Source: Planctomycetota bacterium
GTDB taxonomy: Bacteria; Planctomycetota; Brocadiia; JAJRTI01
Assembly: GCA_024278415.1 (NCBI GenBank)
Contig: JAJRTI010000773.1
Location: 1-13,898 of the forward strand
Direction of reading: 5' to 3'
DNA length: 13,898 bases
Numbering within the stretch: the first letter of the stretch is position 1; each line of letters starts with the position of its first letter. Of this stretch, positions 8,406 to 13,898 are shown piece by piece. Made by a program: the position numbers and the translations under genes. Below the pieces are notes generated by a model, which saw only the letters and a list, made by a program, of their open reading frames with translations, did no database searches and was not told where the DNA came from.

Positions 8406-8436
8406 GCGGCCGGCGAAGCGATCCGCGCCTGGCCGC
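8406..8436 (+). terminator. GC-rich stem-loop after rpoB, possible terminator
   Basis: GCGGCCGGCG pairs with CGCC-T-GGCCGC, a 10-bp stem with one bulged base and a 10-nt loop, starting 10 nt after the rpoB stop. No uridine tract follows, so intrinsic termination is doubtful. It may be factor-dependent, or a processing or stabilising structure between rpoB and the J-domain gene. Confidence 0.35.
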
Positions 8437-8494
8437 AGTTGCTACACTAGTAACTGGGATCGGCTTGCCTGCCCCCCCCGCAGGTAAGCGCCCC

Positions 8495-8498
8495 GGAG
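8495..8498 (+). promoter_or_regulatory. Ribosome binding site deciding the GTG start at 8507
   Basis: GGAG lies 8 nt before GTG 8507. That codon begins the J domain exactly where family members start (PNYYDILGV), so the TTG at 8465, which would add a Pro/Gly-rich tail, is less likely. Confidence 0.65.
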
Positions 8499-8506
8499 CC
8501 TATACC

Positions 8507-9184
8507 GTGCCCAACTACTACGATATCCTTGGCGTCGATCCCTCGGCGAGCCAGACGGCAATCAAGGGCGCGTTTCGGCGGCTGGTCAAGACGTACCACC
8601 CCGACCGGAACCGCGAACGCCGCGAGTGGGCAGAGGGCAAGTTCAAAACCATCCACGAGGCTTACCGAACGCTGTCGGACAAGGACCGACGCGGCGCCTA
8701 CGACAAAATCATGTTCGGCGGCCCGCCGCCGGACGACCCGACCTACGAGAAGTTCTACGCGCGCTTGCAGAAAGATGTGGCCTACCGCGCGCGCCGCGTG
8801 CTTTCCGACTTGCTCAACGGCCGCGGCGAAGCCGCGGTGCGGGGATACGAGCGGCTCTGCGCCGAGGAGAAGGACTTCTCCCTCCTGCGCTACATGTCGG
8901 TGAAGGACTACCTCGACACGCAGTTCCTCTTGGCCGAGCAATACGAGGCGCAGGGAGACGTGCAGAAGGCGCTCGAGTTTTACACGGAAGTGTACAACGA
9001 AGAGATGAACGGCCCCAAGCTGCGGTACTTCTTCGAAGAGGTGTGCGACCGCATTGTGGGGATCTACTGCCGCGAGCTGGCGCGCAACGCCCCGTCCCAC
9101 GAGGCGATTCAGTACTATCAGAAGGCGGCGCGAATCGAAATGTCCAGCGCCGCGCGGTCGCAAATCTACAAGAAGATCGCCTAG
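8507..9184 (+). CDS. J-domain (DnaJ-like) protein with TPR-like C-terminus, ended by a premature TAG
   Basis: A 225-residue product as read to the first stop. Residues 1-68 are a J domain with PNYYDILGVDPSAS, the HPD motif (31-33) that stimulates DnaK ATPase, and the final helix EAYRTLSDKDRRGAYD. There is no Gly/Phe region, zinc-finger or client-binding DnaJ domain, so it is a type III J protein. Residues about 95-225 are helical with TPR-like repeats (LAEQYEAQGDVQKALEFYTEVY; CRELARNAPSHEAIQYYQKAAR). The last repeat is cut in mid-helix by TAG at 9182-9184, and the same frame continues with matching TPR sequence. It lies downstream of rpoB on the same strand and may be read through from it; a weak TACACT (8443-8448) is the only -10-like box noticed in between. 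Confidence 0.85.
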   Translation: MPNYYDILGVDPSASQTAIKGAFRRLVKTYHPDRNRERREWAEGKFKTIHEAYRTLSDKDRRGAYDKIMFGGPPPDDPTYEKFYARLQKDVAYRARRVLSDLLNGRGEAAVRGYERLCAEEKDFSLLRYMSVKDYLDTQFLLAEQYEAQGDVQKALEFYTEVYNEEMNGPKLRYFFEEVCDRIVGIYCRELARNAPSHEAIQYYQKAARIEMSSAARSQIYKKIA

Positions 9185-9346
9185 AAGTATCACGCAATGG
9201 GCGACCGCAGGAAGGCCCGCGCGGCCATGGCCAAGGCGTTCGAGATTAATCCCAAGATGAAGGGCGTGCGCCGCATCTGCGAGAAGCTCGGCATAAAGGA
9301 GCCTGCGTCTAGCGTGGCAGGCAGGCAACCCACGGGAGTCAAGTAG
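9185..9346 (+). pseudogene. In-frame continuation of the J-domain/TPR gene after the TAG
   Basis: Fifty-three sense codons in the same frame follow the TAG, beginning KYHAMGDRRKARAAMAKAFE and continuing INPKMKGVRRICEKLGI. This completes the interrupted TPR: a helix ending IYKKIA-[stop]-KYHAMGD, where a glutamate (GAG to TAG, one base) would fit. The extension ends in its own TAG at 9344-9346, 6 nt before the convergent esterase stop. Other genes here (rpoB, esterase, PHP, ribH) end in TAG, so the codon is not reassigned in general. A recent nonsense mutation, an assembly error or local readthrough are the options. Confidence 0.65.
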
Positions 9347-9352
9347 CACGAA

Positions 9353-10558
9353 CTACTTGGCGGGGCCCACGGACAGCATCACGGGATAGAGACGCTCTGG
9401 GTCGCGGAAGATCCGCGCGCTTGCGAGGAGCACGTCGAGGGAGGGCTTAGGCGTGAAAGACCCCAGCGCCGCGCCGTTATGCGTGATAGCGATGGTGTGA
9501 TCCAGGTCGATAAGGCTGCTGCTGAGGAACAGCGTGAGCCGGCCAATGCGGCTGCTGCGGATCATGATTGAGCGCCGCCCCTCGATCTGCACGTCCACCG
9601 ACGCCGGCCTCGATGTCCTGCCGAGGAGCAGCCAGTAGCACGTCGTCGCGCCCAACGCCTGCTTCAGGAAACGCACGCGGGCCGGATTGGGGTCGCGCAC
9701 CTTCGTCCCGAGCCATTCCACCACCTGTTGCACGCGTTGGTGCGGGCTGCCGTGGGAGCCGCCGGGGATCACGTCGAGCGTGCAGTCGTACCCCTGCTGA
9801 TCGAGCAACTCTGCGGCCCTGCGGTCCCACTTGATTCGGATCGTCTCGTCTGCGTCTCCGTGCACCGCGTAGACCGGCAGGTGCAGCAGGTTGAGGAGAT
9901 AGGGGTAGTCCACCCGGCCCTTGCCGGTCTGTGGGGCCCCGGCCATGGGCGCCGCGGCCGCGAACAGATCGGGATAGTGCATCGCCATAAACCACGTGCC
10001 GCTGCCGCCGTTGGAGATGCCGGTGATAGACACACGGTTCCGGTCCACGTGGTAGCGCTGGCAGGCGTCCCTCAGCGCGAGCCGCGCGAGCGCGTGGGAG
10101 CTGTGCCACCACAAGTCGCGGGCCGTGGGGCAGATCACCAGATACGTTTGGCCCTTCAGGGTGCGCTTCCAAAAGCGCGCGTACTGCGCACCGTCGCCCC
10201 GGCCGCCGGCGAGCGCCAGGATGAGGGGCCACCGGCGCGCCGGGTCGTAGCCCTTGGGCACGAGGGCCGTGTAGGTGGTGAGCCGTTTGCCCGTTTTGCC
10301 TTTCAACTCATGCACGGCAAGCCCCGGCTGGGCAGGCGCGTAGCGCCGGCACGTGCGCAAGGCTTCCGTCACGCGCTCGATGGTCGCTCCCGGGTGGTTG
10401 ACGATGCCCTGCTTCGCCCGCGCGCGCTCCGCTTTCGATTTGGCATTCAGATACGACCGGGCCAAGTCTTGCAGTTCGGCGAGGCGGCTGTCCGCGCCCG
10501 CGGCGATGGAGGCGCAGAGGCAACTCGCGGCTGTGAAGAAGCTCAACGATCTCAACAT
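9353..10558 (-). CDS. Secreted alpha/beta-hydrolase, esterase/PHB-depolymerase-like
   Basis: A 401-residue protein with a signal peptide (residues about 1-23, LRSLSFFTAASCLCASIAAGADS), then a charged helical segment, then an alpha/beta-hydrolase domain from about residue 85. The catalytic triad is readable: S182 in the nucleophile elbow GISNGG, D237 in HGDADET and H269 in GGSHGSP. The fold resembles the LpqC/PHB depolymerase-type esterases. A beta-rich tail of about 110 residues follows the domain. Substrate is unknown; acetylated or feruloylated polysaccharide is a guess prompted by the exported glycosidase nearby. Start: GTG 10561 and ATG 10558 overlap in frame, and AGGAG stands 9 nt before the ATG, which is preferred. 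It lies 83 nt after ftsY on the same strand. The stop is TAG. Confidence 0.8.
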   Translation of the reverse strand: MLRSLSFFTAASCLCASIAAGADSRLAELQDLARSYLNAKSKAERARAKQGIVNHPGATIERVTEALRTCRRYAPAQPGLAVHELKGKTGKRLTTYTALVPKGYDPARRWPLILALAGGRGDGAQYARFWKRTLKGQTYLVICPTARDLWWHSSHALARLALRDACQRYHVDRNRVSITGISNGGSGTWFMAMHYPDLFAAAAPMAGAPQTGKGRVDYPYLLNLLHLPVYAVHGDADETIRIKWDRRAAELLDQQGYDCTLDVIPGGSHGSPHQRVQQVVEWLGTKVRDPNPARVRFLKQALGATTCYWLLLGRTSRPASVDVQIEGRRSIMIRSSRIGRLTLFLSSSLIDLDHTIAITHNGAALGSFTPKPSLDVLLASARIFRDPERLYPVMLSVGPAK

Positions 10559-10571
10559 CACCGGGCACTCC

Positions 10572-10607
10572 TACACGTCGTATAGGACCCATAGAACCTA
10601 TACGGAA
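10572..10607. repeat. Decayed 9-bp repeat / inverted repeat between ftsY and the esterase gene
   Basis: Four degenerate 9-mers, TACACGTCG, TATAGGACC, CATAGAACC and TATACGGAA, can be read. Within them CGTATAGG (10579-10586) and CCTATACG (10597-10604) are a perfect 8-bp inverted repeat with a 10-nt loop. The base composition differs from its GC-rich surroundings. The stretch lies just upstream of the esterase ribosome binding site. Confidence 0.55.
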
Positions 10608-10641
10608 TACCGCATCGGACATGGGCAGGCGAAAAACCTGT

Positions 10642-11562
10642 TCACGCTTCGAAAATCGCGTCCACAAACGCGCCGGGATCGAACGCAGCGATATCGTCGG
10701 CCTTCTCGCCGAGGCCCACGAACTTCACCGGCACGTCGAACTCGCTCTTCATGCCGAGCACGATGCCGCCCTTCGCGGTGCCGTCGAGCTTGGCGAGGAA
10801 GAGGCCCGTCACGTCGATGACCGCGTTGAACTCGCGCACCTGGGAGACGGCGTTTTGGCCAGTCGTCGCGTCCAACACGAGCAGCACCTCGTGTGGGCCG
10901 TCGGCGGTGTTCTTCGCGATCACGCGCCGAATCTTGCCGAGTTCTTGCATGAGGTTGTCGCGCGTGTGAAGCCGGCCCGCGGTGTCCACGATCACGATGT
11001 CCACGCCCCGCGCCTTGGCGGCGTCGATCGCGTCGTACGTGACCGCGCCGGGGTCTGCGCCCATCTTATGCTTCACGATATCCGCACCCACGCGCCGACT
11101 CCAGATGTCGAGCTGTTCCACAGCGGCCGCGCGGAACGTGTCGGCCGCGGCCACAAGCACCTTCTTGCCGTCGTCGACGTACATCTTCGCCAGCTTCGCG
11201 ATGGACGTGGTCTTGCCCACGCCGTTCACGCCCGCGACCATGATCACCGTCGGCGGCTCGGCCGCGAGCTTCACCGCTGTGTCCCACTCGCTCAGGCGCT
11301 CCTTGAGGTCCTGCTTCAGGTAGTCGTAGAGCTGGTCTGCTGAAGTCACCTTGCGCTGCTTGTACGCGTCTTGGAGGTCGTCGATGATCTCCATGGCCGC
11401 CTTGGGCCCGAGGTCCGCGGCGAGCAGCGCCTCCTCGACTTCTTCCAGAAAGTCGTCGTCGATTGCGCGGCCCAGAGTGAACACGGCCTTGATGCCGCTG
11501 CCGATCTTATCGCGGGTCTTCTGGAGGCCCGCCTTGAGTTTGTCGAGTCCAAACCAGGCCAC
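10642..11562 (-). CDS. ftsY: Signal recognition particle receptor FtsY
   Basis: A 306-residue SRP-receptor GTPase that docks ribosome-Ffh complexes at the inner membrane for co-translational insertion. The N domain covers residues about 1-100 and the G domain 101-306. GTPase motifs: GVNGVGKTT (111-119, P loop), DTFRAAA (141-147), DTAGR (193-197), AKLDG (257-261, where the usual first residue is Thr) and GLGEKADD (283-290). DTFRAAAVEQL and KLDGTAKGG mark FtsY rather than Ffh. The acidic A domain of E. coli FtsY is absent, leaving a short amphipathic start (WFGLDKLKAGL). GTG 11562 is chosen because AAGGAG lies 8 nt before it and homologues start there; in-frame upstream codons would run into the palindromic pair. 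It follows the PHP gene in the ribH-nusB operon. Confidence 0.95.
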   Translation of the reverse strand: MAWFGLDKLKAGLQKTRDKIGSGIKAVFTLGRAIDDDFLEEVEEALLAADLGPKAAMEIIDDLQDAYKQRKVTSADQLYDYLKQDLKERLSEWDTAVKLAAEPPTVIMVAGVNGVGKTTSIAKLAKMYVDDGKKVLVAAADTFRAAAVEQLDIWSRRVGADIVKHKMGADPGAVTYDAIDAAKARGVDIVIVDTAGRLHTRDNLMQELGKIRRVIAKNTADGPHEVLLVLDATTGQNAVSQVREFNAVIDVTGLFLAKLDGTAKGGIVLGMKSEFDVPVKFVGLGEKADDIAAFDPGAFVDAIFEA

Positions 11563-11570
11563 GGTCGTGG

Positions 11571-11576
11571 CTCCTT
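11571..11576 (-). promoter_or_regulatory. Ribosome binding site deciding the GTG start of ftsY
   Basis: On the minus strand AAGGAG stands 8 nt before GTG 11562. It argues against upstream in-frame ATGs at 11625, 11622 and 11598, which lie within or beyond the palindromic arm. Confidence 0.75.
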
Positions 11577-11587
11577 TCGGTAATGCG

Positions 11588-11675
11588 TGTAGCCGCATGC
11601 GCCAGCATGCGGGCTCGGCCATCAAGCCGTTTACAGGTCTCGCGGATCGCCCGCATGCTGGCGCATGCGGCTACA
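11588..11675. repeat. REP-like inverted palindromic pair (GTAG-headed) between the PHP gene and ftsY
   Basis: Two perfect 27-nt inverted arms (11588-11614 and 11649-11675) are separated by 34 nt. Each arm begins TGTAG and contains a hairpin, CCGCATGC and GCATGCGG around a 4-nt loop (GCCA or TGGC). A GTAG tetranucleotide 5' of a short palindrome, in inverted pairs, is how REP/BIME elements mobilised by RAYT transposases are built. The right arm supplies the TAG stop of the PHP gene (11671-11673). Transcribed, the pair would form a 27-bp stem inside the operon. Confidence 0.85.
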
Positions 11676-12531
11676 GCGTTGTCGCGACGCTGGCTTGTAT
11701 TCTCCGCGCCGCGGCGCGCAGCGCGTCCACGCACGCCATGGGCACAGTCACGGCGCCGAGACTGACGCTCGCGTTTCGGTCGCCGTGGAAGTCGGACCCG
11801 CCCGATGGCAGCAGGCCGTGCTGCCGTGCGAGTGCCCGATACCGCGCCTCCACCGACGGGCCATGGTGCAGGCAGCGCACCTCCAGCCCATCGAGGCCGT
11901 GTTGGGCCAGGTCGGGGATCCGATGGTCCTTCTGTGTGAGCCCCGGGTGGGCGAACACCGCCACGCCGCTGGCCTCGTGGACGACGTCGATCGCGCGCTC
12001 AGGGGTGAGCAGCTTGCGGGCCACGTACGCGGGGCCGCCATCGCCGATGTAGCGGTCGAACGCCGCGTTCAGCGACCGGACTGCGCCTCGCCGGCGCAAG
12101 GCTTCCGCTACGTGCACGCGGCCGGGCGGCGCGCTGCCGGCCACGTCGTAGACATCGGCCTCGTCCACCGCCACGCCGAGTCCGTTGAGCTTCGTGACGA
12201 TCCGGCCGACGCGCTCCTCTCGCTCCTCCCGAAGCGCCGCGAGGCACTCCAGGAGCAAACCATTCGATGGGTCGATGAAGAGTCCGATGATGTGGATGTC
12301 GCCGTTGCCCTCGTGGCTCGACAGCTCCACGCCGGGCACAACCTCCACGCCCAATTCCCGGCCCCGGCGCAGGCACGCCTCCACGCCGTCCACCGCGTCG
12401 TGGTCCGTGATAGCCACCGCGGACAGTCCCTGCCATTGCGCCTCTTCGGCCAGTTCGTCAGGCGTGAACGTGCCGTCGGACGCGAGGGTGTGCGCGTGCA
12501 GGTCCGCCTTCGCGTCGTCGGAGGCCGCCAC
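11671..12531 (-). CDS. PHP-domain metal-dependent phosphoesterase (TrpH/YciV-like)
   Basis: A 286-residue PHP protein of the TrpH/YciV group, whose characterised members hydrolyse 3',5'-nucleotide bisphosphates or trim RNA 5' ends. Metal ligands are visible: H12 and H14 (DLHAHTLASDGT), H44 (ITDHD), E69 (GVELSS), H80 (IHIIG), H195 (FAHPG), and D247 and H249 (GSDFHG). The insert between the first and second halves (about 100-185) is typical of this group. The GTG start at 12531 lies 3 nt after the nusB stop, with a perfect AGGAGG 8 nt upstream inside nusB, so translation is probably coupled. The TAG stop lies in a REP-like arm, so the native C-terminus may have been longer. Confidence 0.88.
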   Translation of the reverse strand: MAASDDAKADLHAHTLASDGTFTPDELAEEAQWQGLSAVAITDHDAVDGVEACLRRGRELGVEVVPGVELSSHEGNGDIHIIGLFIDPSNGLLLECLAALREEREERVGRIVTKLNGLGVAVDEADVYDVAGSAPPGRVHVAEALRRRGAVRSLNAAFDRYIGDGGPAYVARKLLTPERAIDVVHEASGVAVFAHPGLTQKDHRIPDLAQHGLDGLEVRCLHHGPSVEARYRALARQHGLLPSGGSDFHGDRNASVSLGAVTVPMACVDALRAAARRIQASVATTL

Positions 12532-12534
12532 GGT

Positions 12535-12984
12535 TTACGCCTCCTGTGCGGCGGAGGCCGCTTCGCTTTGCTGGGTGTAGATGCGGTCGAGTATGCCGTT
12601 CACGAACGTGCCCGACTGCTGGGTGCTGAAGCGTTTGGCCAGGTCGATGGCTTCGTTGATCGCCACCTTCGGCGGCACGTCGGGCGCGTGCAGGAGTTCG
12701 AACGCCCCCATCCTCAACACGCAGCGGTCAATCGTCGCGATGCGCTCGAGGGTCCAGTGTTCCAACAAGCTGGAGAGGATGCGGTCGAGTTCCTCGCGCT
12801 TGTCCCAACACCCCTCCACGAGAGCCCACGCGAATTCGAAGACTTGCGTGTCGCCCTTCGCGGCCTGTTTGCAGAACCCGCGCAGCCCGTGCTCGAGCAC
12901 TTCCTCCCCACACAACTCCAGTTGGTAGAGCGCTTGGAGAGCGACCTCCCTGGCCCGTGTTCGGCGTCGCTGCTGTTCTGCCAT
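12535..12984 (-). CDS. nusB: Transcription antitermination factor NusB
   Basis: A 149-residue all-helical RNA-binding factor that with NusE (S10) binds boxA and promotes rRNA antitermination. Typical motifs: RRRTRAREVALQALYQLE at the N-terminus, IATIDRCVLRMGAFEL (82-97), PPKVAINEAIDLAKRFS (104-120) and GTFVNGILDRI (125-135). Length is normal. The ATG at 12984 is 8 nt after the ribH stop, with only a weak Shine-Dalgarno, consistent with translational coupling to ribH; the ribH-nusB pairing is common in bacteria. A longer in-frame start would overlap ribH by about 370 bases and yields Arg-rich nonsense, so it is rejected. Confidence 0.95.
   Translation of the reverse strand: MAEQQRRRTRAREVALQALYQLELCGEEVLEHGLRGFCKQAAKGDTQVFEFAWALVEGCWDKREELDRILSSLLEHWTLERIATIDRCVLRMGAFELLHAPDVPPKVAINEAIDLAKRFSTQQSGTFVNGILDRIYTQQSEAASAAQEA
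12540..12545 (-). promoter_or_regulatory. Ribosome binding site of the PHP gene inside nusB
   Basis: A full AGGAGG on the minus strand, within the last codons of nusB, stands 8 nt before GTG 12531. It fixes that start and ties PHP translation to nusB. Confidence 0.8.
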
Positions 12985-12992
12985 AGCCGGGC

Positions 12993-13469
12993 CTATGAGT
13001 CGAGCTGGGTCGAGGCCAGCAGGTTGGCCATCTCGATGGCGGCCATGGCGGACTCGACGCCCTTGTTGCCCGTGCGCGCGCCGGCGCGGTCGATGGCCTG
13101 CTCGACGGTGTCGGTGGTGATGACGCCGAAGATGGTCGGCACGCCGGTAGCCATGCCCACGTGCGCGATGCCCTTGGAGGCTTCCGCGGCCACGTAGTCG
13201 AAGTGGGGGGTCTGGCCGCGAATGACCGCGCCGAGGCAGATCACCGCGTCGTACTTGCCGCTCTTGGCCACGTGGAGGGCCAGGACCGGGATCTCGAACG
13301 AGCCGGGCACCCAGAACACGTCGACGTCCCCATCGGCGGCCTCGTGCCGGGCGAGGCAATCCAGCGCACCGCCAAGCAGCTTGCTAGAAATGATTTCGTT
13401 GAAGCGGCTCACCACGATGGCGAACTTGAGGCCCGACGCGACGAGCTTGCCTTGATAGATGTGAGGCAT
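12993..13469 (-). CDS. ribH: 6,7-dimethyl-8-ribityllumazine synthase
   Basis: A 158-residue lumazine synthase, condensing ribitylaminouracil with dihydroxybutanone phosphate in the penultimate step of riboflavin synthesis; homologues form pentamers or 60-mer capsids. Motifs: SRFNEIIS (21-28, substrate pocket), PGSFEIP (55-61), [14 protein letters not shown] (80-93, with catalytic H89), [10 protein letters not shown] (111-120) and R128 in EQAIDRAG, which binds the phosphate. Length matches the family. The ATG at 13469 is chosen because AGGAG lies 7 nt upstream and homologues start there; the in-frame extension to 13541 would cover the promoter. First gene of the ribH-nusB-PHP-ftsY operon; other rib genes are not in the window. 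The stop is TAG. Confidence 0.97.
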   Translation of the reverse strand: MPHIYQGKLVASGLKFAIVVSRFNEIISSKLLGGALDCLARHEAADGDVDVFWVPGSFEIPVLALHVAKSGKYDAVICLGAVIRGQTPHFDYVAAEASKGIAHVGMATGVPTIFGVITTDTVEQAIDRAGARTGNKGVESAMAAIEMANLLASTQLDS

Positions 13470-13506
13470 AGGAAGACTCCTGCAACGAGGCATAAAGAAG
13501 CTCAGT

Positions 13507-13535
13507 ATCGTAGCACATCGGGTGCGCGGCTTCAA
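13507..13535 (-). promoter_or_regulatory. Sigma70-type promoter of the ribH-nusB-PHP-ftsY operon
   Basis: On the minus strand TTGAAG (13535-13530), a 17-bp spacer and TACGAT (13512-13507) match housekeeping promoter spacing. Transcription would start near 13500, giving a leader of about 30 nt, so there is no room for an FMN riboswitch between this promoter and ribH. Confidence 0.7.
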
Positions 13536-13708
13536 AGCCAATAGCGAGACTTCAACTGGTCAAGCTGTTTCGCTGATCTGCAAGTGCAAGTCACTCGCCC
13601 TGGGCGGCCACGCCCTGCGCAACGTGGCGCGAGAACTTGGGCTGGACAGCCGACAGCCATGCCTTGCGCAGTGGATCGTTAGGCTTTTTGCTTCGGAAGC
13701 GTGAGACT

Positions 13709-13727
13709 CCACGGGCCAAGCCCGTGG
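13709..13727. repeat. Perfect 19-nt palindrome
   Basis: CCACGGGC and GCCCGTGG form an 8-bp stem with loop CAA. There is no T tract. It looks like a short interspersed palindromic element rather than a terminator. Confidence 0.65.
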
Positions 13728-13869
13728 CATCTCCCCTGCTGGTATGCCATTCTTGTAGATTGAGCGACTTGCAAAACCCCAATAGGCCGAGGCCTCGCGC
13801 TTAACATCATGCATGGCGGAGGTGTCGAACGCGGCGCCGCCGAGATGCGAGCGCGGGAGCGCTCCGCTT

Positions 13870-13892
13870 GTAGTGGCGACCGTCAGGGCGCC
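13870..13892 (+). repeat. Second GTAG-headed REP-like hairpin
   Basis: GTAG (13870-13873) and one T are followed by GGCGACC-GTCA-GGGCGCC, a 7-bp stem with one A-G mismatch. Layout matches the pair at 11588-11675, but the stem sequence differs, suggesting a second REP-like family. The window ends 6 bases later, so a partner arm could lie outside. Confidence 0.5.
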
Positions 13893-13898
13893 CTCTGC

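Larger units (their letters stand above)
13536..13898. other. Non-coding region with palindromes at the right end
   Basis: No gene is supported in these 363 bases: frames are short, lack ribosome binding sites and translate palindromes. Inverted repeats seen are GCCACG/CGTGGC (13607-13628), CTGCGCAA/TTGCGCAG (13615-13671), CCACGGGC-CAA-GCCCGTGG (13709-13727), GGAGCGCTCC (13856-13865) and a GTAG-headed hairpin at the end. The region probably separates the ribH promoter from a gene beyond the window. Confidence 0.6.

Noticed and set aside
9182..9184. General reassignment of UAG to an amino acid
   Set aside because: TAG ends rpoB, the esterase, the PHP gene and ribH at the positions expected for those families, so UAG is a working stop here.
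11581..11680. CRISPR repeat
   Set aside because: There are only two copies in inverted, not direct, orientation, with no spacer series or cas gene; the GTAG plus hairpin layout fits REP-like elements better.
13470..13506. FMN riboswitch expected before a riboflavin gene
   Set aside because: The promoter at 13507-13535 leaves only about 30 nt before ribH, and no RFN-like conserved segments were seen.
13560..13814. An 84-codon minus-strand frame beyond ribH
   Set aside because: It reads through the palindrome at 13709-13727, has no ribosome binding site and shows no family resemblance.

Overview
The window looks like bacterial chromosome from a GC-rich, probably uncultivated lineage. A four-helix-bundle 'suffix' protein interrupted by 9-bp GATC-rich repeats, a secreted DUF4091/GH123-like protein, short palindromic GTAG-headed repeats and an rpoB lacking its usual partners recall Planctomycetota or neighbouring candidate phyla such as Hydrogenedentota. 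That placement is an impression from gene content, not a phylogeny. No CRISPR array, tRNA, rRNA, transposase or phage gene was recognised.

Layout. Bases 76-1620 (+) hold a four-helix-bundle/zinc-ribbon protein carrying three 9-bp repeat arrays, followed closely by a DprA-like Rossmann protein. Bases 1634-4018 (-) encode a secreted multi-domain DUF4091/GH123-like glycosidase candidate, convergent with dprA. A 329-bp region (4019-4347) of nested inverted repeats separates it from a near-consensus promoter (TTGACA-17-TATTAT, 4348-4376). That promoter drives a leader of about 340 nt and rpoB (4724-8395, +). rpoB has neither rplL before it nor rpoC after it; next comes a J-domain/TPR protein whose reading frame is cut by an in-frame TAG and then continues for 53 sense codons. 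On the minus strand, reading leftwards from 13535, a good promoter (TTGAAG-17-TACGAT) precedes ribH, nusB, a PHP phosphoesterase gene, a REP-like palindromic pair, ftsY and a secreted esterase-like gene. The last 360 bp hold only palindromes.

Function. rpoB, nusB, ftsY and ribH are housekeeping genes (transcription, antitermination, membrane targeting, riboflavin synthesis). ribH-nusB-PHP-ftsY are tightly spaced or share strand and look like one operon. The DUF4091 protein and the esterase are predicted to be exported and to act on polysaccharides or esters. The four-helix/zinc-ribbon plus DprA-like pair is the least understood part and may handle nucleic acid.

Most interesting points: repeat arrays that are tolerated in frame in both orientations, the GTAG-headed inverted pair that supplies a stop codon, the amber-interrupted J-domain protein, the solitary rpoB with diverged rifamycin-pocket residues, and the nested palindromes before the rpoB promoter.
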